Shown one piece after another: positions 41,240-51,282 of a DNA stretch of 64,000 bases. Position 1 is the stretch's first letter; every line of letters starts with the position of its first letter. Under the pieces are notes generated by a model, which saw only the letters and a program-made list of their open reading frames with translations, had not been told where the DNA came from and searched no databases. The position numbers and the translations under genes were made by a program. Source of the stretch: Pseudomonadaceae bacterium (GTDB lineage Bacteria; Pseudomonadota; Gammaproteobacteria; Pseudomonadales; Pseudomonadaceae); assembly GCA_900766265.1 (NCBI GenBank), contig CAAFUS010000018.1, positions 124,001 to 188,000 on the forward strand, in the 5' to 3' direction.

Positions 41240-41506
41240 CATTCGAGGCCTGGACGGCGGGCAGCCGTTGCGGGGGAGTTTTCAGCCCGCCGGAACGTAC
41301 CAGGCTTTTTGCATGTCTGAGAGCAGTCTCGCCGGGTGCAGGACGCGCCCTTCTCCGGTCCAGCAGTGCCGGGTCGGTTCGCGCCTGACGCATTCAGGAA
41401 GAGTGCCTGGCGTGCCAGCACACCCAGGCCGCAATGCGGCGGCGCCAGCACGGTGTCGCCAGGAGCCCATGATCAACGGTCTGTCATGCAAAGGAAGCCG
41501 CACCAC
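41240..41506. other. 267-bp leader region of pgi
   Basis: With the panD terminator it makes a 323-bp gap. No gene is recognised. It is GC-rich and contains short inverted repeats (for example CCTGGCGTGCCAG around 41410) that could be structured 5' UTR of pgi. The frame of pgi remains open through it, which reflects base composition and not a longer protein. Confidence 0.45.
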
Positions 41507-43177
41507 ATGACGCATTACCAGAATCCCCTTGATGTCACTGAGCTGTCGTCCTGGAAAGCCCTGGGCGACCACCGCCTGGCCATGCAGAACTTCAGCATGC
41601 GCGAGGCCTTCGCCACCGATCCCAAGCGCTTCGAAACCATGTCCGTGTCGGCCTGCGGCCTGTTCCTCGACTACTCGAAGAACCTGGTCACGCCCGAAAC
41701 CCTGAAGCTGCTGTTCAACCTGGCACGTGAAGCGGGCGTCGAACAGGCCACGCGGGCAATGCTGTCCGGCGAACTCGTCAACGCATCGGAACAGCGCCCG
41801 GTTCTTCATACCGCGCTGCGCCGCCCCATGGGTGAAAGCGTGATGGTGAACGGGCAGAACATCATGCGCGACGTGCATACGGCGCTAGCGCAGATGACCG
41901 ACCTCGTCAGCCGCATCCACAACAACCTCTGGCGAGGCTTCAGCGACAAGACCATCACCGACGTGGTGAACATCGGCATCGGCGGCTCCTTCCTCGGCCC
42001 GCAACTGGTCTCCGAGGCACTGCTGCCCTTCACCCAGCAGCAGGGCGGCGTGCGCACGCACTACCTGGCTAATATCGACGGCAGCGAGTTCCGCGAGGTG
42101 ACCGCCAAGCTGAACGTCGAGACCACCCTATTCATCATTTCCAGCAAGACCTTCGGCACGCTTGAAACCCTGAAGAACGCCCAGGCCGCGCGCACTTGGT
42201 ACCTGGGCAAGGGCGGCACCGAGGAAAAGCTCTATCGTCACTTCATCGCAGTAACCAGCAACAAGCAGGCGGCGATTGACTTCGGCATTCGCGAAAAGAA
42301 CATCTTCCCCATGTGGGACTGGGTCGGCGGCCGCTACTCGCTCTGGTCGGCCATCGGCCTGCCCATCGCGTTGGCCATTGGCATGTCCAACTTCAAGGAC
42401 CTGCTTTCCGGCGCGTACAGCATGGACTGCCACTTCCAGAACGAGCCGTTCGAACGCAACATGCCGGTGCTGCTGGCGATGCTCGGAGTCTGGTATCACA
42501 ACTTCTGGGGCGCGCAGAGCTATGCGTTCCTGCCGTACGACCATTACCTGCGCAACTTCGTCAAACACCTGCAGCAGATGGACATGGAGTCCAACGGCAA
42601 GAGCGTGCGCCAGGACGGCACGCCCGTATCGTGCAGCACCGGCCCGGTGATCTGGGGCGGCGTCGGCGCGAACGGCCAGCACGCCTATCACCAGCTGCTG
42701 CACCAAGGCACCCCACTGATCCCGGCGGACTTCATCGTCCCAGTGGTCAGCCACAACCCGGTCGCCGATCACCACGAGTGGCTGTACGCCAACTGCCTGT
42801 CGCAGAGTCAGGCGCTAATGCTCGGCAAGACCCGCGCCGAGGCGGAAGCCGAACTGCGTGCCAAGGGGTTGGACGAAGCCGAAGTGCAGCGCCTGGCACC
42901 GCACAAGGTGATTCCCGGCAACCGCCCCAGCAACACGGTGGTCATGGAAACCATCAGCCCCGGGCGCCTGGGCGCGCTGATCGCGCTCTACGAGCACAAG
43001 GTATTTGTCCAGGGCGTGATCTGGGGCATCAACTCTTTCGACCAGTGGGGGGTGGAACTCGGCAAGGAGCTGGGCAAAGCCGTCTACAACCGCCTGACTG
43101 GCTACGACTCGCCTCCGGCCGAAGACGCTTCGACCCAGGGCCTGGTCGATTACTTCCGCGGCCGCCATCGCGGCTGA
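41507..43177 (+). CDS. pgi: Glucose-6-phosphate isomerase
   Basis: A 556-residue isomerase interconverting glucose-6-P and fructose-6-P. It has the SIS-type phosphate-binding IISSKTFGTLETLKNA, the GGRYSLWSAIGLPIAL block, GTPLIPADF and C-terminal GVIWGINSFDQWGVELGK with the catalytic Lys. The ATG at 41507 follows AAGGAAG and starts TNPLDV-like (MTHYQNPLDV), as in other proteobacterial Pgi. It ends at a bidirectional terminator. Confidence 0.96.
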   Translation: MTHYQNPLDVTELSSWKALGDHRLAMQNFSMREAFATDPKRFETMSVSACGLFLDYSKNLVTPETLKLLFNLAREAGVEQATRAMLSGELVNASEQRPVLHTALRRPMGESVMVNGQNIMRDVHTALAQMTDLVSRIHNNLWRGFSDKTITDVVNIGIGGSFLGPQLVSEALLPFTQQQGGVRTHYLANIDGSEFREVTAKLNVETTLFIISSKTFGTLETLKNAQAARTWYLGKGGTEEKLYRHFIAVTSNKQAAIDFGIREKNIFPMWDWVGGRYSLWSAIGLPIALAIGMSNFKDLLSGAYSMDCHFQNEPFERNMPVLLAMLGVWYHNFWGAQSYAFLPYDHYLRNFVKHLQQMDMESNGKSVRQDGTPVSCSTGPVIWGGVGANGQHAYHQLLHQGTPLIPADFIVPVVSHNPVADHHEWLYANCLSQSQALMLGKTRAEAEAELRAKGLDEAEVQRLAPHKVIPGNRPSNTVVMETISPGRLGALIALYEHKVFVQGVIWGINSFDQWGVELGKELGKAVYNRLTGYDSPPAEDASTQGLVDYFRGRHRG

Positions 43178-43190
43178 CCGGCGCGAAACG

Positions 43191-43220
43191 AAAAAGCCAG
43201 GGCCTGTGCCCTGGCTTTTT
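43191..43220. terminator. Bidirectional terminator between pgi and chaN-like gene
   Basis: AAAAAGCCAGGGC and GCCCTGGCTTTTT form a 13-bp stem with a 4-base loop, suited to stop both converging transcripts. Confidence 0.92.
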
Positions 43221-43238
43221 CGTATCCGCCAAATTCGC

Positions 43239-44117
43239 TCAGCCTTTTCGGAAGGCCGCGCAGTGGTCCTGCGCCGGTGGCGCTGGTGTGAACCAGACGA
43301 AATCCGCCTGCTGCGCGCCGATCGCCTCGCCCGGCTCCGCCAGGATCAGGACCCGGCTTTCACCCCGCGCCTGCAGGTCGTCCAGGTGCAGCGGAACGCC
43401 CAGATCACGGCGCACGTGGAAGGCACCAGCAATCAGCACCGCCGGGCTCGGCGCCTCGATCAACCGCTCGGCCATGCGCCGGTCACGGTGCTGTTGCACC
43501 ACCAGCATCGCAGGCAGCTGAGATTCAGGCAGCATGCCGCAGTGCGACTCGGCGATCTGTGCCAGCAGCGTCTGCCGAGGTGCCTCAGCCGTGGAGACCT
43601 TACCCTGGAGCGGTGCGCCGCTGCGATAGAGCTCGACGATTTCCTCGCGGTCCAGGTTGGCGGCCAGCAAGGGATAGGCCTGCCCCAGGGCGTAGCGCAC
43701 CAGCGGCCCGTAAAGCGTCCAGTCCCAGCCGTCCTGCCAACCCAGCGCGGAGGGCAGCTCCACGTACTCGCCACGCCGGAGTTCGGCCTGAGCTTGGCTA
43801 ACTCGGGCCTGCTGGTCGGGGTTGAGCATCTCCAGTAGCAGACTGGCAGGGGCACGGGTTTGCCCGAGAGCCTGCAGCAACCAGAGCTGCAGTGCATGGT
43901 GGTCGGGATTGTCGTGGCGCTCCCCGATCAGCAAGCGGTCAGCGTGCGACAGCCGAGCCACCAGCTCTGCCGGCTGCAGGCGCTCGCCGCTGCGCAAATC
44001 GAGAATCGTGCCGACTTGGGAATGGTCGCGCCCTTCGCTGCCCTGCCATTCGGGCAGTGGCGCCAGCGTCCTGCACCCCCCCAGCATGATGATGATCCAG
44101 CAGCACAGCAGACGCAT
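43239..44117 (-). CDS. ChaN-family heme/iron lipoprotein
   Basis: A 292-residue lipoprotein: short signal peptide with lipobox LGGC at about residue 13, then a ChaN domain with the heme/iron-site residues in LIGERHDNPDHHALQ and a C-terminal VLIAGAFHVRRDLGVP. ChaN of Campylobacter binds cofacial heme; here the role is inferred. The ATG at 44117 has GGAGGG upstream; the upstream frame has no signal peptide. It is divergent from the Rieske gene. Confidence 0.82.
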   Translation of the reverse strand: MRLLCCWIIIMLGGCRTLAPLPEWQGSEGRDHSQVGTILDLRSGERLQPAELVARLSHADRLLIGERHDNPDHHALQLWLLQALGQTRAPASLLLEMLNPDQQARVSQAQAELRRGEYVELPSALGWQDGWDWTLYGPLVRYALGQAYPLLAANLDREEIVELYRSGAPLQGKVSTAEAPRQTLLAQIAESHCGMLPESQLPAMLVVQQHRDRRMAERLIEAPSPAVLIAGAFHVRRDLGVPLHLDDLQARGESRVLILAEPGEAIGAQQADFVWFTPAPPAQDHCAAFRKG

Positions 44118-44246
44118 CCTGACCCTCCACTTCGGTTCAAACGCCAGCGGGCTGCCAGCCTTCCGAGATCGTGCCGTCACACCTTCGGCAGCCTTGGCAA
44201 ATGCTGGCTTCGGCGGATAATGCCAGGCCAACGCCTGGAGGACCCG

Positions 44247-44579
44247 ATGATACGACTATGCGCCACGACCGCGCTGCCGGAAGGCCAGAGCCGGGGCTTC
44301 GTCTTGCAGGGGGAACGACTGCTGGCGGTGCGTCGCGACGGTCAGGTCCACGTCTACCTCAACCGCTGCCCGCATCGGGGCATCCCGCTGGAATGGGAGG
44401 CCGACCGCTTCCTCGACGACAGCGGCAGCCTGATCCAGTGTGCAACTCATGGCGCGCTGTTTCTGATCGACTCGGGCGAATGCGTGGCCGGCCCCTGCGC
44501 CGGCGAACGACTCACCGCCGTCCCGAACACCGAGGAAGACGGCGACATCTGGCTGCGCGAGATCCCCTGTGACGGTTAA
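44247..44579 (+). CDS. Rieske [2Fe-2S] domain protein
   Basis: A 110-residue single-domain Rieske protein. The cluster ligands are CPH in YLNRCPHRGIPL and CATH in IQCATHGALF, giving two Cys and two His. It resembles the small Rieske ferredoxins that serve oxygenases or NirD-like subunits; no partner gene is adjacent, so its electron acceptor is unknown. GGAGG precedes the ATG. Confidence 0.85.
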   Translation: MIRLCATTALPEGQSRGFVLQGERLLAVRRDGQVHVYLNRCPHRGIPLEWEADRFLDDSGSLIQCATHGALFLIDSGECVAGPCAGERLTAVPNTEEDGDIWLREIPCDG

Positions 44580-44639
44580 GCCCAGGCAGCGTACGCAGCG
44601 GGCGGGTATCATGGGCGGATCATTCGAAACGAGACCGCC

Positions 44640-46409
44640 ATGCGACGCCTGTTGAGTCTGCTGCTCCTGATCATCGCGCTGCCGGCCAGCGCCGGGCTGT
44701 TCGACAGCCGCCCGAGCCCGACCCTTGGCGGCCTGAACAACAGCGCCGACTTCCTGCCCGTTCGCGAAGCCTTCCGGCTCACCCTGGTGGAAGCAGCACC
44801 GGAGCAGGTCACCCTGCGTTTTGTCGCCGCCGACGGCTATTACCTGTACCGGCACAGGCTCAGCTTCACGGCCTCGACCGATGGCGTGACCTTGGGAGAT
44901 CCGGTCTTGCCGGAGGGCGTACACAAGACCGACGAATACTTCGGAGATGTGGAAGTCTATTACGGCGTGCTCGACGTGCAGCTGCCGATAACCAACCCGC
45001 AGGGCCGGCCGTTCACACTCCAGGTCGGCTACCAGGGCTGCGCCGACAAAGGCCTGTGCTATCCCCCCGAGACCGAGACGCTCAGCCTCGGTAATGGCGC
45101 AGAGGCCGCCGATGACGAGACGGATGCGAGCGGTACGGCTGGCCTGAGCTGGCGCTCGGTGGCGCTGTTCTTCCTAGCCGGTGTCGGCCTGACGTTCACC
45201 CCCTGCGTGCTCCCGATGCTGCCGATCCTTTCCGGGCTCGTGCTACGCGGCAAGATCGGTGGCCTGCGCAGCTTCCTGCTTGCCCTGACCTACGTGCTCA
45301 CCATGGCCGGTGGTTTCGCCATCCTGGGCGCGTTGATGGGCGTCTTCGGCGCGGAACTCAATCTGCAGGCTCGTCTGCAATCGCCCTGGGTACTGGTGCC
45401 CTTCGCGCTTTTCTTCGTGGCCTTCGCGCTGGCCATGTTCGGTCTGTTCGAACTGCGCCTTCCGCAAGCGCTCGCCGGCCCGCTCGACCGTCTGGCCGGT
45501 AATGCCCGTGGCGGTTCGTTCGCCGGCGCCGCCATGCTGGGCGCGGTCTCGAGCCTCCTGGTGTCGCCCTGCGTCTCTGCCCCGCTGGCCGGCGCGCTGC
45601 TGTACATCAGCGCCAGCGGCGATGCGCTTGGCGGCGGCATCCAGCTATTCGCGCTGGGCATGGGCATGGGCGCGCCGCTGGTAGTATTCGCCACCGGCGG
45701 CGGGGCCCTGCTGCCCAGGAGCGGCCCCTGGATGGTCGCGGTGCGCAACACCTTCGGCGTTCTGCTGCTGGGCGTCTCGGTATGGATGCTCGAGCGCGTG
45801 CTGCCCGGCCCGGCTGCGCTTGCCCTCTGGGGCCTGCTCGCCGCCGGCAGCGCGCTGTTTCTTGGCGCCCTGGAGTTCACGGTCAAGAGTCCGCGCGCAA
45901 AGCTCGCCCAACTGCTCGGGCTCGCGCTGCTGGTGTACGCGCTGGCCGCTTGGGTCGGTGCGCTGCAGGGCGCCAGCGACCCGACACGACCGCTGCACCG
46001 CGCAGGGCTGGCCCAAGGCGACCAACCGGCATCTTCAGCCGAAGGCTGGCACACCCTGTCCACCCCGGCCGAACTCGACGCCCAGCTGGCGGCGGCCAGT
46101 GCCGCAGGCCAGGCGGTGATCCTCGACTGGTACGCCGATTGGTGCATCAGTTGCAAAGTGATCGAGCGCGAGGTCTTCGCCGACCCGCAGATCGTGCCGC
46201 GCCTGGCCGACTACCGCCTGCTGCGCTTCGACATCACCGAAAGCAACGCCGAGCAGCGCCGCCTGCTGGATCGCTACCGGCTGTTCGGGCCACCGGCCAT
46301 CCTGTTCTTTGATGGCCAGGGGCGCGAACTCGAACGATCGCGCGTCGTCGGCGAGATCAAGGCACCGGCGTTTGCCGAACGCTTGACCATGGTTGACGCT
46401 GCCCGTTAG
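44640..46409 (+). CDS. dsbD: Thiol:disulfide interchange protein DsbD
   Basis: A 589-residue inner-membrane electron shuttle. A signal peptide (LLSLLLLIIALPASA) is followed by the periplasmic alpha domain with Cys pair in YQGCADKGLCYPP, then eight membrane segments with the two redox cysteines in FTPCVLPMLPI and VSPCVSAPLAG, and a C-terminal thioredoxin domain with WCISCK near residue 500. It carries electrons from cytoplasmic thioredoxin to DsbC/G and CcmG. aroQ follows 150 bp downstream. Confidence 0.95.
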   Translation: MRRLLSLLLLIIALPASAGLFDSRPSPTLGGLNNSADFLPVREAFRLTLVEAAPEQVTLRFVAADGYYLYRHRLSFTASTDGVTLGDPVLPEGVHKTDEYFGDVEVYYGVLDVQLPITNPQGRPFTLQVGYQGCADKGLCYPPETETLSLGNGAEAADDETDASGTAGLSWRSVALFFLAGVGLTFTPCVLPMLPILSGLVLRGKIGGLRSFLLALTYVLTMAGGFAILGALMGVFGAELNLQARLQSPWVLVPFALFFVAFALAMFGLFELRLPQALAGPLDRLAGNARGGSFAGAAMLGAVSSLLVSPCVSAPLAGALLYISASGDALGGGIQLFALGMGMGAPLVVFATGGGALLPRSGPWMVAVRNTFGVLLLGVSVWMLERVLPGPAALALWGLLAAGSALFLGALEFTVKSPRAKLAQLLGLALLVYALAAWVGALQGASDPTRPLHRAGLAQGDQPASSAEGWHTLSTPAELDAQLAAASAAGQAVILDWYADWCISCKVIEREVFADPQIVPRLADYRLLRFDITESNAEQRRLLDRYRLFGPPAILFFDGQGRELERSRVVGEIKAPAFAERLTMVDAAR

Positions 46410-46558
46410 ATCATTGCGCCAATCTCCAGACATATTGCAGGCATTTACTTCGATCCCGTAAGCGACTGGACAGTCAGCGCCGGGTTCGGGCATAGTTTTG
46501 CCCTTCACTGGCCAGCCCCCTGGCGCATGGCCCGCGAGCAGAACAACAAGGAACCCCC

Positions 46559-47002
46559 ATGGCCACCATCCTGGTCCTCCACGGCCCCAACCTGAACATG
46601 CTCGGCACCCGCGAGCCCGGCGTCTATGGCGCCGTGACCCTGACCCAGATCAATCAGGATCTGGAGCAAAGCGCACGCGACCGGGGCCACCACTTGCTGC
46701 ACCTGCAATCCAACGCCGAGTACGAACTGATCGAACGTATCCACGCCGCGCGGGGCGAAGGCGTGGACTTCATTCTCATTAATCCGGCCGCCTTCACACA
46801 TACAAGCGTGGCGTTACGTGACGCATTGCTGGCGGTGAGCATCCCATTCATCGAAGTGCATCTGTCCAACGTGCACAAGCGTGAACCTTTCCGTCATCAC
46901 TCCTACTTTTCCGACGTGGCGGTAGGGGTGATCTGCGGCCTCGGCGCCAGCGGTTATCGGCTCGCCCTGGAGGCTGCCCTGGAACAACTCGCCGCCTCCT
47001 AG
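46559..47002 (+). CDS. aroQ: Type II 3-dehydroquinate dehydratase AroQ
   Basis: A 147-residue type II dehydroquinase of the shikimate pathway. It has the flavodoxin-like start ILVLHGPNLNMLGTREPGVYG with the catalytic Arg and Tyr, INPAAFTHTSVALRDAL and IEVHLSNVHKREPFRHHS. It forms a dodecamer in known relatives. It sits immediately before accB, as in P. aeruginosa. Confidence 0.96.
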   Translation: MATILVLHGPNLNMLGTREPGVYGAVTLTQINQDLEQSARDRGHHLLHLQSNAEYELIERIHAARGEGVDFILINPAAFTHTSVALRDALLAVSIPFIEVHLSNVHKREPFRHHSYFSDVAVGVICGLGASGYRLALEAALEQLAAS

Positions 47003-47079
47003 AGAACGCGACGCGCCATGCGCGACGCGACGCCTGGGAAGCGATTGCTAACCTTTGAACTCATCGGAGTCACTGCTTC

Positions 47080-47535
47080 ATGGATATTCGCAAAGTCAAA
47101 AAACTGATCGAACTGCTGGAAGAGTCGGGCATCGACGAGCTCGAGATCCACGAAGGTGAAGAATCGGTGCGCATCAGCCGCCACAGCAAGCAGCCGATGA
47201 TGTCGCAGCCGATGTACGCACCGGCACCTGCCCCAGCACCGGTCGCCGCAGCGCCTGCCGCCGCCACGACCGAGGCGCCTGCTGCAGCCCCTCAGCTCAA
47301 CGGCACAGTGGTACGCTCGCCCATGGTCGGCACCTTCTACCGCGCGGCCTCGCCAACGTCGGCGAACTTCGTGGAAGTCGGCCAGACCGTCAAGAAAGGC
47401 GACATCCTCTGCATCGTCGAAGCCATGAAGATGATGAACCACATCGAAGCTGAAACCAGCGGCACCATCGAATCGATCCTTGCGGAGAATGGTCAGCCGG
47501 TCGAATACGACCAGCCGCTGTTCACCATCGTTTGA
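47080..47535 (+). CDS. accB: Biotin carboxyl carrier protein AccB
   Basis: A 151-residue BCCP of acetyl-CoA carboxylase. The N-terminal helical region is followed by an Ala/Pro-rich linker (APAPAPAPVAAAPAAA) and a C-terminal biotinyl domain; the biotinylated lysine is Lys117 in EAMKM. accC follows 17 bp later, so the two form the accBC operon for the first step of fatty acid synthesis. Confidence 0.97.
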   Translation: MDIRKVKKLIELLEESGIDELEIHEGEESVRISRHSKQPMMSQPMYAPAPAPAPVAAAPAAATTEAPAAAPQLNGTVVRSPMVGTFYRAASPTSANFVEVGQTVKKGDILCIVEAMKMMNHIEAETSGTIESILAENGQPVEYDQPLFTIV

Positions 47536-47552
47536 ACCGCGGAGAGCCTGCG

Positions 47553-48902
47553 ATGCTGGAAAAAGTACTGATCGCCAACCGTGGCGAGATTGCCCTGCGA
47601 ATCCTGCGCGCATGCAAGGAGCTGGGCATCAAGACGGTCGCGGTCCACTCCACCGCTGACCGTGAACTCATGCACCTGGCACTGGCCGACGAGTCGGTGT
47701 GCATCGGCCCGGCCCTTGCGACCAACTCGTACCTGCACATCCCGGCGATCATCGCAGCGGCGGAAGTAACCGGCGCGACCGCGATCCATCCGGGCTACGG
47801 CTTTCTTGCCGAGAACGCCGACTTCGCCGAGCAGGTCGAGAAGTCCGGCTTCGTCTTCGTCGGCCCTAAAGCCGATACCATTCGCCTGATGGGTGACAAG
47901 GTCTCGGCCAAGGATGCAATGAAGAAAGCCGGCGTGCCGACCGTTCCCGGCTCCGACGGCCCGCTGCCGGAAGACGAGGAAACCGCCCTGGCGATCGCAC
48001 GCGAGGTCGGCTACCCGGTCATCATCAAGGCGGCAGGCGGCGGCGGTGGTCGCGGCATGCGCGTGGTGCACAACGAGGAAGACCTGATCAAATCGGCCAA
48101 GCTGACCCGCACCGAGGCCGGTGCCGCGTTCGGCAACCCGATGGTCTACCTGGAAAAATTCCTCGGCAATCCGCGCCACGTGGAAGTGCAGGTGTTGTCC
48201 GACGGGCAGGGCAACGCGATCCACCTCGGCGACCGTGACTGCTCGCTGCAGCGCCGCCACCAGAAGGTCATCGAGGAAGCGCCTGCGCCCTTCATCGACG
48301 AAAAGGCGCGCGCCGAAGTACTCAAGCGCTGCGTCGATGCCTGCATCGAGATCGGCTATCGCGGCGCCGGCACCTTCGAGTTCCTCTACGAAGACGGCCA
48401 CTTCTACTTCATCGAGATGAATACCCGCGTCCAGGTCGAGCATCCCGTCACCGAAATGGTGACCGGCGTCGACATCGTCAAGGAGATGCTACGCATCGCC
48501 GGCGGCGACAAGCTCTCGGTCAAGCAGAGCGACGTGGTGATCCGCGGCCACTCGGTGGAATGCCGAATCAACGCCGAAGACCCGTCGACCTTCCTGCCGA
48601 GCCCCGGCAAGGTCAAGCACTTCCATGCACCGGGCGGAAACGGCGTGCGCGTCGACTCGCACCTGTACAGCGGTTACACGGTACCGCCTAACTACGATTC
48701 GCTGATCGGCAAGCTGATCACCTACGGGGCGACGCGCGAGGAAGCGATGCAGCGCATGCGCAACGCACTGGACGAGATCGTCGTCGACGGAATCAAGACC
48801 AACGTGCCGCTGCACCGCGACCTGGTCCGCGATGCGGGTTTCTGCAAAGGCGGCGTGAACATCCACTACCTGGAAAAGAAACTGGGTATGGATAAGCACT
48901 GA
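47553..48902 (+). CDS. accC: Biotin carboxylase AccC
   Basis: A 449-residue ATP-grasp enzyme that carboxylates the biotin of AccB. Motifs include KVLIANRGEIALRI at the start, the glycine-rich AAGGGGGRGMRVV ATP loop, EKFLGNPRHVEVQ, and FIEMNTRVQVEHPVTE. The ATG at 47553 is behind GGAGAG. A strong terminator follows the stop. Confidence 0.97.
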   Translation: MLEKVLIANRGEIALRILRACKELGIKTVAVHSTADRELMHLALADESVCIGPALATNSYLHIPAIIAAAEVTGATAIHPGYGFLAENADFAEQVEKSGFVFVGPKADTIRLMGDKVSAKDAMKKAGVPTVPGSDGPLPEDEETALAIAREVGYPVIIKAAGGGGGRGMRVVHNEEDLIKSAKLTRTEAGAAFGNPMVYLEKFLGNPRHVEVQVLSDGQGNAIHLGDRDCSLQRRHQKVIEEAPAPFIDEKARAEVLKRCVDACIEIGYRGAGTFEFLYEDGHFYFIEMNTRVQVEHPVTEMVTGVDIVKEMLRIAGGDKLSVKQSDVVIRGHSVECRINAEDPSTFLPSPGKVKHFHAPGGNGVRVDSHLYSGYTVPPNYDSLIGKLITYGATREEAMQRMRNALDEIVVDGIKTNVPLHRDLVRDAGFCKGGVNIHYLEKKLGMDKH

Positions 48903-48930
48903 GCGCCACGCGCTATCATGTGCATCTGAC

Positions 48931-48956
48931 AAGGAGCGGCCCTGCCGCTCCTTTTT
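48931..48956 (+). terminator. Rho-independent terminator of accBC
   Basis: AAGGAGCGGC and GCCGCTCCTT pair around a CCCT-like loop, followed by a T-run; 29 bp after the accC stop and just before prmA. Confidence 0.88.
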
Positions 48957-49001
48957 CATTTCCGCACCCGCGGTTTTGGGGTGCCCGCGGAGGACGCTTC
49001 C

Positions 49002-49880
49002 ATGCCCTGGTTGCAATTGCGCATCGCCATCAGCCCCGACCAGGCCGAGCCGCTCGAAGACGCCCTGCTCGGTGTCGGCGCCGTATCGGTCACCTTCATG
49101 GATGCCCAGGACCAGCCGATCTTCGAGCCGGACCTGGGAACCACGCCGCTGTGGTCCCACACCCACCTGCTCGCCCTGTTCGAGGCCGACGTCGCTGCCG
49201 ATGCGCTGCTGGCCCACCTGCAACTGCTCACCGGCGGCGCCCTTCCGGATCACCAGTTCGAACGGATCGAAGACCAGGACTGGGAGCGCAGCTGGATGGA
49301 CAACTTCCAGCCCATGCGCTTCGGTCGTCGGCTATGGATCGTGCCCAGCTGGCACGACGCGCCGGAACCCGAGGCCGTGAACCTTCTGCTCGACCCAGGA
49401 CTCGCCTTCGGCACCGGCACCCATCCGACCACCGCGCTCTGCCTGGAATGGCTCGATGCTCAGGACCTGAGCGGCGCATCCGTGCTGGACTTCGGATGCG
49501 GCTCGGGCATCCTCGCCATCGCCGCGCTGCTGCTCGGTGCCAAGCATGCCGTCGGCACCGACATCGATCCCCAGGCACTCGAAGCCTCAAGGGACAACGC
49601 CGAACGCAACCGCATCGACGAGCCACGCTTCGAGCTGTTCCTGCCGGAGCAACTGCCTGCAGGCCAGGCCGACATCGTGGTCGCCAACATCCTCGCCGGG
49701 CCGCTGGTGGCCCTCGCCGGGCAGATCACAGAACGCGTGCGCCCGGGCGGCCGTCTCGCCCTATCGGGCATTCTCGCCGAACAGGCGGAGGACGTCCGGG
49801 CGGCTTACGCGCAGGCCTTCGAACTCGACCCGACCGCGGTCAAGGACGGCTGGGTGCGCATTAGCGGCGTACGCCGTTGA
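49002..49880 (+). CDS. prmA: Ribosomal protein L11 methyltransferase PrmA
   Basis: A 292-residue PrmA. The N-terminal substrate-recognition domain (WLQLRIAISPDQAEPLED) precedes a class I methyltransferase with FGTGTHPTTALCLEWL, motif I VLDFGCGSGILAIAA and VVANILAGPLV. It methylates L11 on lysines and the N-terminus. The ATG at 49002 is behind GGAGGACG; the upstream in-frame ATG lacks a ribosome site. Confidence 0.94.
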   Translation: MPWLQLRIAISPDQAEPLEDALLGVGAVSVTFMDAQDQPIFEPDLGTTPLWSHTHLLALFEADVAADALLAHLQLLTGGALPDHQFERIEDQDWERSWMDNFQPMRFGRRLWIVPSWHDAPEPEAVNLLLDPGLAFGTGTHPTTALCLEWLDAQDLSGASVLDFGCGSGILAIAALLLGAKHAVGTDIDPQALEASRDNAERNRIDEPRFELFLPEQLPAGQADIVVANILAGPLVALAGQITERVRPGGRLALSGILAEQAEDVRAAYAQAFELDPTAVKDGWVRISGVRR

Positions 49881-49980
49881 GCGGGAACGGGCCGCAGGCG
49901 GACCCGGGGGCGGGGCGGCCGCTTGCCGACTGGCGGCGGGCATGCGCTAGACTAGCGGCTGTTTCTCGCCGGACCACCGC

Positions 49981-51195
49981 ATGAGCAGCTTCGTCACCCA
50001 GTGCCCCCATTGCCGCACCAGCTTTCGCGTCAGCCGCGCCCAGCTCGGCGCTGCGCAAGGGGTGGTCCGCTGTGGTGCCTGTCTGGAAGTGTTCAATGCG
50101 GCGCGCCAGCTGCTGGTGAACCAGAACGTCCGGGCGGTGCCCGCCCCGCCGCCCCCGCCCGCCCCGCTCAAGTCCAAGGCCGACCAGGATACGCTGTGGA
50201 TCCACGACGACCTGGATCTCGACCACCTTGATCTGGACGAGGAGCTGGCCAAGCTCGAGCAGCAGGAGCTGCAGCTCTCACGCGAATTCATGGAACTGGA
50301 GCAGCGCGCCACCACCGGAGCATTCACGCGACCGAACCAGGATGAACAGGCCGCACTCGACGAGGCCTGGGCAGAACAGCTTCTACGCGACGAAGCGCCC
50401 CAACCTGCGACTGCCCCGTCGCCCGCCTTGCAGCACGAGGTGAGCTTTTCCCCGGTCACCGCCGAAGAGCCGCTTCCCCCTGCGCCACTGACCGCTTCGA
50501 CTCTGCCCTTGCAAACCGCGACGGCAGGCGAGCCCTCCAGTGACACCATGGCAACGCCAGCAACCGAGACCGAGGACGCCGTGCAGAAACGCCGTAGGCC
50601 CAGGCGCGCCAGCGATAACCCCAGACATGATGCCGACCCGGAACCGGACCGGGACGGGCTGTTCGATCTAGACGACGAACCCCTTGAACTGGAGTGGCAA
50701 AAGCCCAAGAGCCCCTGGGGCAGCCGGCTCGGCTGGGGCGTCCTGACGCTCCTCGCACTGCTCGCCCTGGGCGCCCAGTACGCCACCTATAATTTCGACG
50801 AGCTGGCGCGGCAGGATCGTTATCGGCCTTGGTTCGAGTGGATCTGCCCGACCCTGGGCTGCGAAGTACCGACCAAAGTCGACATTGCCCAGGTCCGCAG
50901 CAGCAACCTGGTGGTACGCAGCCATCCCGATTTCAGCGGCGCGCTGGTGGTCGACGCCATCCTCTACAACCGCGCGCCCTTCTCGCAGCCCTTCCCCATG
51001 CTCGAGCTGCGCTTTGCCGACATCAACGGGCAGCTCATCGCCAGCCGGCGTTTCAAGCCCGGCGAATACCTGGCCGGGGAGCTCGCCGGCCAGGCGGACA
51101 TGCCTCCACAGACGCCGATCCACATCTCGCTGGACATCCTCGACCCAGGTCCGAGGGCCGTCAACTACAGCTTGAGCTTCCACTCGCCGGAGTGA
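49981..51195 (+). CDS. Zinc-ribbon, DUF3426 membrane protein
   Basis: A 404-residue protein with an N-terminal MJ0042-type zinc ribbon (CPHCRTSF ... CGACLEVF), a long acidic, proline-rich middle, a membrane segment at about residues 246-264 (LGWGVLTLLALLALGAQYA) and a C-terminal DUF3426 domain outside the membrane. The arrangement suggests a cytoplasmic zinc ribbon linked to an extracytoplasmic domain. Function unknown. The start is just after prmA, in the same order as in P. aeruginosa. Confidence 0.82.
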   Translation: MSSFVTQCPHCRTSFRVSRAQLGAAQGVVRCGACLEVFNAARQLLVNQNVRAVPAPPPPPAPLKSKADQDTLWIHDDLDLDHLDLDEELAKLEQQELQLSREFMELEQRATTGAFTRPNQDEQAALDEAWAEQLLRDEAPQPATAPSPALQHEVSFSPVTAEEPLPPAPLTASTLPLQTATAGEPSSDTMATPATETEDAVQKRRRPRRASDNPRHDADPEPDRDGLFDLDDEPLELEWQKPKSPWGSRLGWGVLTLLALLALGAQYATYNFDELARQDRYRPWFEWICPTLGCEVPTKVDIAQVRSSNLVVRSHPDFSGALVVDAILYNRAPFSQPFPMLELRFADINGQLIASRRFKPGEYLAGELAGQADMPPQTPIHISLDILDPGPRAVNYSLSFHSPE

Positions 51196-51282
51196 TCGGG
51201 ACGGTTCTATCGGGGGCCTGTGGAGCGCATCCGAACCTTTGGCGATAAGGTTGCGACTGTTCAGAATTTGTTCAAAACAATC